Origin: JBFKAV01 sp041621405
Lineage (GTDB): Bacteria; Pseudomonadota; Alphaproteobacteria; Rhodobacterales; Rhodobacteraceae
Length of the DNA stretch: 22,428 nt
NCBI GenBank assembly: GCA_041621405.1
Contig: JBFKAV010000043.1
Span: forward strand, 1 to 22,428
Direction: 5' to 3'
A model generated the notes under the pieces. The model saw nothing but the letters and a program-made list of their open reading frames with translations. It did no database searches and was not told the origin of the DNA. A program made the position numbers and the translations under genes. Below are positions 6,972-14,246 of this stretch, one piece after another (position 1 is the stretch's first letter; each line of letters opens with the position of its first letter).

Positions 6972-7633
6972 CCGCGGGCGTCCACCTCGGCCGGGCGGCG
7001 CGCAACCTCTTGCGCCTTGCCGCGGTGGCGCTCGTCGCCTGGGCAAGCCTCCGCGCCCTCGACTGGGTGAAGCTGGCAGCAGATGCGATGCCGGGCGCGC
7101 TCGGGCCGCTCATGTTCTATGGCGTCCTTGGGCTGGCGCTTCTGCTCTATGCGGTGCTGCTTGCACTGCCCTTCGTGCCCGGCGTCGAGGTCGGGATCAT
7201 GATCCTGGCTATGCAGGGGCCGGGAGCCGCGCTGCCGGTCTATCTGGCGACGCTGGTCGGCCTTTCGCTCGCCTTTTGCGCCGGCGAGTGGATACCGGTG
7301 CGCTGGCTTGCGGGCGTGCTGCGCGACCTCGCGCTCGCACGGGCGGCGGATCTCCTGGAGCGCGCCGAGCCTCTGTCCTGCGAAGAACGGGTCGGGCTTC
7401 TGCGCGAGCGCCTGCCGCTCAGGCTCGGGGCTGCGCTTCTGGGGTGGCGCTATCTGCTGCTCGCGCTGGTGCTCAACGCCCCGGGCAACTGGCTGATCGG
7501 CGGTGGCGGCGGGATAATGCTGATCGCGGGGCTCTCCGGCCTGTTCCGGCCCTGGGTGACGCTCGCCACCATTGCACTTGCCGTCGCGCCGGTTCCGCTG
7601 GTCGTCTGGGCCTTCGGGATCGAGCTCTTCTGA
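6968..7633 (+). CDS. Membrane protein, possibly DedA/VTT-related
   Basis: A 221-residue integral membrane protein with about five hydrophobic segments. The central stretch LPFVPGVEVGIMILAMQGP followed by a Gly-rich helix ending FCAGEWIP resembles the re-entrant loop region of DedA/TVP38 (SNARE-associated/VTT) lipid scramblase-like proteins, as does a second segment NAPGNWLIGGGGGIMLIAGLSG. That assignment is tentative because the typical DedA N-terminal context is not clear. Its start overlaps the rlmE stop by ATGA, so it is co-translated with rlmE. No signal peptide beyond the first hydrophobic segment. Confidence 0.75.
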   Translation: MTAGVHLGRAARNLLRLAAVALVAWASLRALDWVKLAADAMPGALGPLMFYGVLGLALLLYAVLLALPFVPGVEVGIMILAMQGPGAALPVYLATLVGLSLAFCAGEWIPVRWLAGVLRDLALARAADLLERAEPLSCEERVGLLRERLPLRLGAALLGWRYLLLALVLNAPGNWLIGGGGGIMLIAGLSGLFRPWVTLATIALAVAPVPLVVWAFGIELF

Positions 7634-7707
7634 ACCGACCGGTTTGCGTCGGCCGCACCAGCGGGGCAGATTGCGCCGACGCGATGCGCAGTGACCGGAG
7701 GCCGTCC

Positions 7708-8859
7708 ATGCCCGCCCCTCTCGACGGGATCACCATTCTCGATCTCACCCACGTTCTGGCCGGCCCCTTCGCCTCGGCCACGCTCGGCGACCTCGGCGCC
7801 AGGATCGTCAAGGTCGAGCGGCCGGGGACCGGTGACGACACGCGGGCCTTCCCGCCCTTCAAGGAGGGCGAAAGCGCCTATTTCGCGACGCTGAACCACG
7901 GCAAGCAATCGATCGCGCTCGACCTCAAGGCCGAGGGTGACCGGGCGATCTTCGAGCGGCTGTTGGAGAAGGCCGACGTCCTCCTCGAGAACTTCCGGCC
8001 CGGCACAATGGAGAAGCTCGGCTACGGTTGGGAGGCACTGCACGCGCGCCATCCCCGGCTGATCTACGGCGCGGTCTCGGGCTTCGGGCATACCGGGCCG
8101 GAGGCGGCGAAGCCGGCCTACGACATGGTGGTGCAGGCGCGCGGCGGGGTGATGAGCATCACCGGCGAGGAAGGCGGGTCGCCGGTCCGCGTCGGCGCCT
8201 CCATCGGCGACATCGTCGCGGGGATGTACCTGACCGAGGGCGTGCTCGCCGCGCTGTTGCAGCGCGAGCGGACTGGCGAGGGGGCCAAGGTCGACATCTC
8301 CATGCTCGATTCGCAGCTCGCGATCCTGGAACACGCCGTTGCCATCGCGTCGACCACCGGCGAAGCGCCGGGGCCCACGGGGGCCCGGCACCCGACGATC
8401 ACGCCATTCTCCACCTTCCGCGCGGCCGACGGCTTCTTCGTCATCGCCGCCGGCAACGATGCGCTGTTCCGCAAGCTCTGCTCGGCGCTCGGGCTCGCGG
8501 CGCTGGCCCACGATCCACGCTTCACCACCAATGCGGCGCGCTGCGAAAACGTCCACGTCCTGAAGCGCCTGATCGAAGGCGTGACGCTCGACAAGCCGCG
8601 CGACCACTGGATCACCGTGCTCGAGGCGGCGGGCGTTCCCACGGGGCGGGTGCAGAACGTGCTCGAGGCTTTGGCGGATCCGCAGATCCTGGCGCGCAAC
8701 ATGGTGCTGAAGCTCGAGGCGAGGCCCGGCCGGCCCGGCTTCGTGGCGGCGGGAAACCCGATCAAGATGAGCACGCTGGAGGAGCCCAGCGGTCGCCCCG
8801 CGGCGCCGCTTCTCGACGGTGACCGGCAAGCGATCCTCGATTGGCTCGGGCAGGGGTGA
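7708..8859 (+). CDS. CaiB/BaiF-family (class III) CoA-transferase
   Basis: A 383-residue enzyme that moves CoA between carboxylic acids. It begins with the family signature LDGITILDLTHVLAGPFAS and has GARIVKVERPGTGDDTR (30-46), NHGKQSIALDLK (63-74), ENFRPG (94-99), VSGFGHTGP (123-131) and ASIGDIVAG (164-172), where D168 aligns with the Asp169 nucleophile of formyl-CoA transferase. Length is normal. ATG 7708 has CGGAGG 6 nt upstream; an in-frame ATG at 7684 lacks this. It follows the rlmE run after 74 nt and may be in the same transcript. Substrate cannot be told: formyl-CoA, carnitine, succinate/2-methylfumarate or acyl-CoA relatives all look alike. Confidence 0.9.
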   Translation: MPAPLDGITILDLTHVLAGPFASATLGDLGARIVKVERPGTGDDTRAFPPFKEGESAYFATLNHGKQSIALDLKAEGDRAIFERLLEKADVLLENFRPGTMEKLGYGWEALHARHPRLIYGAVSGFGHTGPEAAKPAYDMVVQARGGVMSITGEEGGSPVRVGASIGDIVAGMYLTEGVLAALLQRERTGEGAKVDISMLDSQLAILEHAVAIASTTGEAPGPTGARHPTITPFSTFRAADGFFVIAAGNDALFRKLCSALGLAALAHDPRFTTNAARCENVHVLKRLIEGVTLDKPRDHWITVLEAAGVPTGRVQNVLEALADPQILARNMVLKLEARPGRPGFVAAGNPIKMSTLEEPSGRPAAPLLDGDRQAILDWLGQG

Positions 8860-8958
8860 ACGAGGTTCGGGCGGCCTGCGCAAAGCGGCATCGGGAGCTT
8901 ACGGGACGCGTGCGGGCGCGCTAAGGCTGGGGCGAGCCCAACTGGACGGGAGCCCAGA

Positions 8959-10116
8959 ATGAACACCCATATCCGCCCCCTTGCCCCTCGCGATCCCGGC
9001 GAGAGCCACCGCCAGGCGACAACGCTCGAGCTGTTCTTCGACCTTGTCAGCGTGATCGCCATCGCCGCGATCACGGCAGAACTGCACCACGCGGTCTCGG
9101 CGGGTCACGGGGCAGAGATGCTGCCCAACTTCGCCTTTCTGTTCCTGGCGATCTGGTGGGCCTGGATGAACTTCACCTGGTTCGCCTCGGCCTTCGACAA
9201 CGACGACCCCCTCTACCGGGTGCTGGTCTTCACGATCATCACCGGGGAGCTGATCTTCGCGGGCGGGGCCGAGCAGATCTACGAGACGCTGAACTTCGGC
9301 TGGGGTCTTCTCGGCTGGATCGTGATGCGGGTCGCCATGATCGGGCTCTGGCTGCGCGCGGCGGCAGGTTCGGAGGCATACCGGGGGACGGCGCTGCGCT
9401 ATGCTCTGGGGATCGGCTGCGCGCAGGTTCTGTGGGTGCTGCTCTATTTCGGGCTGGAGCCGGGGTCGGCGGCCTTCTTCCTTGCGGGCGTGGCGATCTT
9501 CGCAGTGGAATTCGCGGTGCCCCTCTTCGCCGAGCGCGCGAAAGGGACGCCCTGGCACCGCGAGCACATCATGGAGCGCTACGGGCTCCTGACGATCATC
9601 GTGCTCGGCGAGGGGCTCCTGTCGGTGGCGCTCGGCTTCGGGCTTCTCTTCGGCGAACACCCCGAGCCCGCGCACTGGGTGACGGCGATCTCGGGCGCTG
9701 TGATGATCTACGCGCTCTGGTGGCTCTATTTCGCCAAGGCCGAGCACATGACCTCGACCGCGTCCTGGCGCGGGTTCCTCTGGGGCTACGGCCATGTCTT
9801 CTTCTTCGCCGCCTGTGCGGTGCTCGGCGCCGGGATCGCCGCCGAGCTCGACATCGCCGCGCATCATTCGGAGGTCGGGCAGGACGTGGTGGCCTGGTAT
9901 CTCGGTCTGCCCTGGACGATGGCGCTGCTCAGCCTCTGGATGATCCGCGACCGGTTCCTGCCGCTCGGCGCGCGAGGACTTGCGATGCCGGCGATGGCCG
10001 CCGCCTCGCTCGGTGCTGCCGCTCTGGGCCTGCCTGCCGCCGGCTTTGCGGCGCTGGCGGTGGCGACGCTGCTCTGGCGAGTGCCGATGCTGAAGCCCGA
10101 GGCAGACGCCTCGTGA
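8959..10116 (+). CDS. ltrA: Low temperature requirement protein A (LtrA) family membrane protein
   Basis: A 385-residue polytopic membrane protein with about ten hydrophobic segments. Diagnostic features of the LtrA family are the N-terminal TTLELFFDLVSVIAIAAI (21-38) and the central HIMERYGLLTIIVLGEGLLS, which holds the conserved ERxGLxTIIxLGE motif. The family was named from a Listeria cold-growth mutant; its biochemical role is not established. The ATG has GGGAG 7 nt upstream. It stands alone on the plus strand, 99 nt after the CoA-transferase and convergent with the cytochrome P460-like gene. No sign of truncation. Confidence 0.9.
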   Translation: MNTHIRPLAPRDPGESHRQATTLELFFDLVSVIAIAAITAELHHAVSAGHGAEMLPNFAFLFLAIWWAWMNFTWFASAFDNDDPLYRVLVFTIITGELIFAGGAEQIYETLNFGWGLLGWIVMRVAMIGLWLRAAAGSEAYRGTALRYALGIGCAQVLWVLLYFGLEPGSAAFFLAGVAIFAVEFAVPLFAERAKGTPWHREHIMERYGLLTIIVLGEGLLSVALGFGLLFGEHPEPAHWVTAISGAVMIYALWWLYFAKAEHMTSTASWRGFLWGYGHVFFFAACAVLGAGIAAELDIAAHHSEVGQDVVAWYLGLPWTMALLSLWMIRDRFLPLGARGLAMPAMAAASLGAAALGLPAAGFAALAVATLLWRVPMLKPEADAS

Positions 10117-10213
10117 GCGAGGACGCGCCTGCAATCCTAACGCTGACCGGCGCCGTCAATTCCGGACTGCGCCAGGCAGGCCTTGGCGGCCGTTTGGATC
10201 GCGGTTTGGCGTG

Positions 10214-10759
10214 CTAGTTCAGCATCGCGTCGGTCGTGAAGAGCATGTCCTCGCCCGCGCCCGAATGGCAGGCGATGCAGCCGGCATCGGCGCCCTTGGC
10301 CACCCTCCCGGCGAGCGGCACGCCGGCGGGGTTCACGTCGAGCGATCCGTCGGGCAGGTACTTGGCCCAGAACCAATCACCATTCTCATCATCGTACCCG
10401 GCCTCGCGACGGAACATGATAGTCACCGCGCCGAGGTGGGTGGCCGGATCGCCGAGGACCTGGTCGACGGTCACGCCTTCGGGGCCGTAATTGCGCTTGA
10501 TCACGAGCGCGCCGGTATGACCGTCGATGGTGGCACGGGTATAGAATGTCTCGAGCATCATGCCGTGCGGATCCGTCCCCGGGTAGGGGAACGACTGGAC
10601 GGCGCCCTCGCCGGCGAAGCCGGCGTCGACCATGACCTGCCACAGGCTGGCGGCGTAGCCCTGGTCCTCGTCGCTGCCGAAGGGCGCTTCCTGGGCGGCG
10701 AGCGGAACGGCCAGCGTTGCGGCGGCGAGTACGGCCAGTGAGATTCTGGTGCGGCGCAT
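10214..10759 (-). CDS. Cytochrome P460-like c-type heme protein
   Basis: A 181-residue exported protein. Residues 1-22 are a signal peptide (MRRTRISLAVLAAATLAVPLAAQ). Near the C-terminus C161-x-x-C164-H165 (CIACH) binds a covalent heme, in the segment GADAGCIACHSG; the preceding FWAKYLPDGS and LVIKRNYGP fit the cytochrome P460 fold. True P460s have a Lys-heme crosslink and oxidise hydroxylamine or detoxify NO; K88 in LVIKRN is a possible crosslink Lys but this is a guess. ATG 10759 has GGGAGGAAATC upstream, a strong site, so the longer frame to 10831 is rejected. Divergent from the corrinoid activator gene, convergent with ltrA. Could be a related P460 subfamily protein without the crosslink. 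Confidence 0.78.
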   Translation of the reverse strand: MRRTRISLAVLAAATLAVPLAAQEAPFGSDEDQGYAASLWQVMVDAGFAGEGAVQSFPYPGTDPHGMMLETFYTRATIDGHTGALVIKRNYGPEGVTVDQVLGDPATHLGAVTIMFRREAGYDDENGDWFWAKYLPDGSLDVNPAGVPLAGRVAKGADAGCIACHSGAGEDMLFTTDAMLN

Positions 10760-10993
10760 GATTTCCTCCCTTGCTGCGGACAGGGCGGCGCGGTGGCCGC
10801 CGATTCCAAGCCTAAGTGCGGGGCCGATCACGCCGGGCTCACGATCGGGCGAGCGCCTTCACGATCCCGCGATCCGGCCCGGAATACCGCGCCGATGCCG
10901 CTTCGCTTGGCGGACCCGGGCGGTGGCCGGTCGCTTCCGTGCCTTGCAACTCTCCCCGGGCGGCTTAGAAGGCGGATGGAACAGGAGAACGTC

Positions 10994-13030
10994 ATGGCCC
11001 AGGACGCGCTGGTGATCTTCACGCCTTCGGGGAAACGGGGGCGGTTTCCGGTGGGCACGCCTGTGCTGACTGCCGCGCGGCAGCTCGGGGTCGACCTCGA
11101 CTCGGTCTGTGGCGGTCGCGGCATCTGCTCGAAATGCCAGGTGACCCCGTCCTTCGGCGAGTTCCCCAAGCATGGCGTCACGGTGGCCGAGGGTGCCCTG
11201 TCGGAGTGGAATGCGGTCGAGGAGCGCTACGCACAGAAGCGCGGGTTGATCGCGGGCCGCCGGCTCGGCTGCCAGGCACAGATCCTGAACGACGTGGTGA
11301 TCGACGTTCCGCCCGAGAGCCAGGTGCACAAGCAGGTGGTGCGCAAGCGCGCGGAAATGCGACCGATCACGCTCGACCCGGCGACGCGTCTTCACTACGT
11401 CGAGGTGGCCGAGCCCGACATGCACGAGCCCACGGGCGACCTCGAGCGGCTGGCCCGGGCGCTGAAGGAGCAGTGGCAGATCGAGGGGATCGAGGCCGAC
11501 CTCGCGGTGCTGCTCAAGATCCAGCCGGTGCTGCGCAAGGGCGGCTGGACGGCAACCGTGGCGCTTCACAAGTCGCACAAGGAATCGGCGCACCGGGTGA
11601 TTGACCTTTGGCCGGGCTACTTCGAGGGCCGCCTCATGGGCATGGCGGTGGACGTCGGCTCGACCACCATTGCGGCGCATCTCTGCGATCTGGCCGACGG
11701 CCGGGTGCTGGCTTCGTCCGGCGTGATGAATCCGCAGATCCGCTTCGGCGAAGACCTGATGAGCCGGGTCAGCTACGCCATGATGAACCCCGGTGGCGAC
11801 CGCGAGATGACGGCCACGGTGCGGACCGCGATCAACGGCCTGGCCCAGACCATCGCCACCGAGGCCGGGGTCGATCCGCGACTGATCGTGGAGACGGTGT
11901 TCGTGTGCAACCCGGTGATGCACCACCTGCTGCTGGGCATCGACCCGGTGGAACTCGGCCAGGCGCCGTTCGCGCTGGCCACATCCGGGAGCCTCAGCTT
12001 CGCTGCGGCAAAGCTTGAGCTGACCGCGATCCATCCGCGTGCCCGGACCTATGTGCTGCCCTGCATCGCCGGCCATGTGGGCGCCGACGCCGCCGCGGTG
12101 ACGCTTTCGGAAGAGCCGCACAAGTCGAAGGACCTGGCGCTCGTGGTCGATGTCGGCACCAATGCCGAGATCCTGCTGGGCGACGAGAGGCGCGTGCTGG
12201 CCTGCTCGTCGCCCACCGGGCCCGCCTTCGAGGGGGCGCAGATCAGCGCCGGCCAACGCGCGGCACCGGGCGCCATCGAGCGGGCGGAGATCGACCCGGC
12301 GACCAAGGAGCCGCGGTTCAAGGTGATCGGTTGCGATCTCTGGTCCAACGAGCCGGGATTCGCCGAAGCGACGGCGGTGACGGGGATCACCGGCATCTGC
12401 GGCTCGGGCATCATCGAGGCGGTGGCGGAGATGCGGATCGCTGGGATCGTTGACCCATCGGGGCTGATCGGCTCCGCCGAGCAAGCGGGAACCTCGCGAT
12501 GCGTACCCGAGGGGCGGACCCATTCTTACGTGCTGCACGACGGCACCGCCGAGGGCGGGCCGCTGATCTCGGTGACGCAGGGCGACATTCGGGCGATCCA
12601 GCTCGCCAAGTCGGCGCTCTATGCCGGGGCGCGGCTGTTGATGGACGAGCTCGGCGTGGACAAGGTGGACCGGATCGTGCTCGCCGGCGCCTTCGGCGCC
12701 CATATCAGCCCCAAGCATGCAATGGTGCTGGGGATGATCCCCGATTGCCCGCTCGAGAAAGTGTCGAGCGCCGGGAATGCGGCCGGAACGGGGGCTCGGA
12801 TCGCGCTTCTGAACGCGGCGGCACGGGTCGAAATCGAGGAGGTGGTCGGCCGCATCCACAAGGTGGAGACGGCGATCGAGCCGCGCTTCCAGGAGCATTT
12901 CGTTGCCGCGAATGCGATTCCACACGCGACCGACCCGTTCCCGGAACTGTCGGCCGTGGTGAGCCTGCCCAGAGTCTCCTTCAACACCGGCGGTGGTGAT
13001 GGCGCGCGGCGGCGCCGTCGCGCGAGCTGA
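10994..13030 (+). CDS. Reductive activator of corrinoid enzymes (Fe-S/ASKHA, RACo/RamA type)
   Basis: A 678-residue protein that uses ATP to drive reduction of inactive Co(II) corrinoid back to Co(I). N-terminal ferredoxin-like domain with cysteines C39, C45, C48 (CGGRGICSKC) and C93 (RLGCQAQ), the plant-type [2Fe-2S] spacing; then a linker with LDLWPGYFEGRLMG, and from about 216 the ASKHA ATPase fold with MAVDVGSTTIAAHL, FGEDLMSRV, CNPVMHHLLLGI, VVDVGTNAEI (about 384-393) and ITGICGSGIIEAVAEM. The C-terminus ends GGGDGARRRRRAS. ATG 10994 has AGGAG 6 nt upstream; the frame is open to 10793 and an ATG at 10976 lacks a good site. It serves methyl-corrinoid systems, matching the methyltransferase operon 7 kb away. 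A membrane protein gene follows 3 nt downstream. Confidence 0.92.
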   Translation: MAQDALVIFTPSGKRGRFPVGTPVLTAARQLGVDLDSVCGGRGICSKCQVTPSFGEFPKHGVTVAEGALSEWNAVEERYAQKRGLIAGRRLGCQAQILNDVVIDVPPESQVHKQVVRKRAEMRPITLDPATRLHYVEVAEPDMHEPTGDLERLARALKEQWQIEGIEADLAVLLKIQPVLRKGGWTATVALHKSHKESAHRVIDLWPGYFEGRLMGMAVDVGSTTIAAHLCDLADGRVLASSGVMNPQIRFGEDLMSRVSYAMMNPGGDREMTATVRTAINGLAQTIATEAGVDPRLIVETVFVCNPVMHHLLLGIDPVELGQAPFALATSGSLSFAAAKLELTAIHPRARTYVLPCIAGHVGADAAAVTLSEEPHKSKDLALVVDVGTNAEILLGDERRVLACSSPTGPAFEGAQISAGQRAAPGAIERAEIDPATKEPRFKVIGCDLWSNEPGFAEATAVTGITGICGSGIIEAVAEMRIAGIVDPSGLIGSAEQAGTSRCVPEGRTHSYVLHDGTAEGGPLISVTQGDIRAIQLAKSALYAGARLLMDELGVDKVDRIVLAGAFGAHISPKHAMVLGMIPDCPLEKVSSAGNAAGTGARIALLNAAARVEIEEVVGRIHKVETAIEPRFQEHFVAANAIPHATDPFPELSAVVSLPRVSFNTGGGDGARRRRRAS

Positions 13031-13033
13031 CGG

Positions 13034-13687
13034 GTGCGGGCGGGTCGCCAGGAGGGGCTCTTCTTCGCCTTGTGCTTCGCCGCCGCCTCGGCGGTTCCGT
13101 TCCTTCCAGAGGACGCCCAAGCCCGCTTCGCGGCCTACAGCTTCGGGATGCCGCCGCTCATGATGCTCGCGATCGCGGCCGTGTCGGGAACGGCTGCGAT
13201 CTGGAGCCTGCGCCGCACGGGGTTCTTCACCCCGGCACCCGGGGCCGGAGTCGGATCCGCTGCCAAATGGGCCACGGGGCTGGCGGTGGCCACTGTCCTC
13301 CTCGATCTCCTTTGGCCGTTTCCGGGCGGGATCAACGTCCTCTGGCCCGCGGCCTGGCTCTTCTACCCTGCAATCGCGGTGGTCGCCGAGGCGGCGCTGC
13401 ATCTCGTGCCGCTCGCGCTTGCCTTCGCCCTCACCCGCAGGGCGTGGGTGGCGATCCCCGTCGCATCGCTGACCGAGCCCGTGCTTCAGACAATGCTCGA
13501 CCCGGGCCAGCCCGGCTGGCAGCAGGGCACCGTGGCCGGGCTGGTCTTCGTCTTCGCGCTTGTGGGCCTCGTCCTGTTCCGGCGGCACGGCGTCGCGGCG
13601 CTGCTAGCGCTTCGCGTCGTGTACTACCTCTGGTGGCACGTGCTTTGGGGGGCTGCCCGGCTTCCGCTACTGTTCGGCGGATCTTGA
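13034..13687 (+). CDS. Polytopic membrane protein, unknown function
   Basis: A 217-residue protein with about six hydrophobic segments and no recognised catalytic motif. The C-terminal RVVYYLWWHVLWGAARLP and FRRHGVAAL recall the ends of CPBP/abortive-infection membrane proteases, but the Glu-Glu and His motifs of those enzymes are not seen. The start is uncertain: GTG 13034 lies 3 nt after the activator's stop without a clear ribosome site, and the next in-frame ATG (about 13148) would lose the first helix. An AGGAGG inside the first codons may serve the internal TTG at about 13069. The tight spacing suggests co-transcription with the corrinoid activator. Confidence 0.7.
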   Translation: MRAGRQEGLFFALCFAAASAVPFLPEDAQARFAAYSFGMPPLMMLAIAAVSGTAAIWSLRRTGFFTPAPGAGVGSAAKWATGLAVATVLLDLLWPFPGGINVLWPAAWLFYPAIAVVAEAALHLVPLALAFALTRRAWVAIPVASLTEPVLQTMLDPGQPGWQQGTVAGLVFVFALVGLVLFRRHGVAALLALRVVYYLWWHVLWGAARLPLLFGGS

Positions 13688-13721
13688 CGGGTTCTTGGAG
13701 CGCCGGTATCTCCGAAGGCGC

Positions 13722-13795
13722 GCGGGTGTAGCTCAATGGCAGAGCAGAAGCTTCCCAAGCTTACGACGAGGGTTCGATTCCCTTCACCCGCTCCA
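13722..13795 (+). tRNA. tRNA-Gly (CCC)
   Basis: 74 bases fold as a tRNA: acceptor GCGGGTG pairs with CACCCGC, D stem GCTC/GAGC, anticodon loop TTCCCAA with CCC at 13754-13756, T arm AGGGTTCGATTCCCT, discriminator T and encoded CCA. The anticodon stem GAAGC/GCTTA has a terminal G-A mismatch. It reads glycine GGG codons. It flanks the phage/GTA-like module, but no copy of its 3' end was seen at the far side. Confidence 0.96.
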
Positions 13796-14204
13796 GCACT
13801 GCGCAAACCGTAGCAGCGGTCCAGGTCCCGGGGCGTAGCCAAGGCCTCAGGAAGGCCGTCTCAACGTCGGTGTTGCCTGAGGACCGGGAGCTCGCGCCAG
13901 GTATGGTGGCTTCGCTGCGGGACTTGCCATTCGCCTGTTCTCCGTGGCTGGGCCGGTCCGGGCGACGGGATTGAAAGCCCAGACCGCTTTCGTGTTTGAT
14001 CCCGACGCCGCGGAATGCCAGATGACGTGCGCGTCCGAGTAGGTTTTGGCGCCGCTGCCGATGCACTCGACCTTCTTGTCTGTCAGCGGACCTAGCTGCA
14101 TCGAGGCTCGGAAGTTGTCCTTCTGAGCCAGGGGGCGCAAAACCAGAACCGATCTTCCTCCTCATCGAGATGGATGTGACTGGGCTCGCCTCAAGCAGGT
14201 CGAG
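13796..14204. other. Gene-poor interval with a possible ORF remnant
   Basis: No convincing gene. The best candidate is a minus-strand frame at 13847-14140 (97 codons from a TTG, or 84 from an internal ATG at about 14101) whose middle, VECIGSGAKTYSDAHVIWHS, has natural-looking composition, while its end degenerates into Pro/Arg-rich sequence. GGAGGA lies upstream but too far from either start. A second minus frame here ends in ERVKGIEPSS, a common false call made by reading through the antisense of tRNA-Gly. The stretch may be a decayed gene left when the neighbouring spike/fibre module was gained. Confidence 0.35.
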
Positions 14205-14232
14205 CGCCGTTCCCTGGATCCAGGGAACGGCG
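14205..14232 (-). terminator. Perfect 28-nt palindrome after the fibre gene
   Basis: CGCCGTTCCCTGGA is followed immediately by its exact reverse complement, 14 nt downstream of the fibre stop codon. It would form a hairpin of up to 12 bp with a 4-nt loop. No T-run follows on the minus strand, so it is either a non-canonical terminator or mRNA 3'-end stabiliser, or a protein-binding site. Confidence 0.6.
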
Positions 14233-14246
14233 GATGCGTACCATGG

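Noticed and set aside
10859..13588. Long minus-strand frame opposite the corrinoid activator
   Set aside because: It is His/Arg/Asp-rich shadow sequence without motifs; the plus strand has unmistakable Fe-S and ASKHA motifs.
13761..14165. Minus-strand 134-codon frame ending ERVKGIEPSS
   Set aside because: The ending is the antisense of tRNA-Gly, a well-known source of false proteins, and the rest is Arg/Ser-rich shadow sequence.
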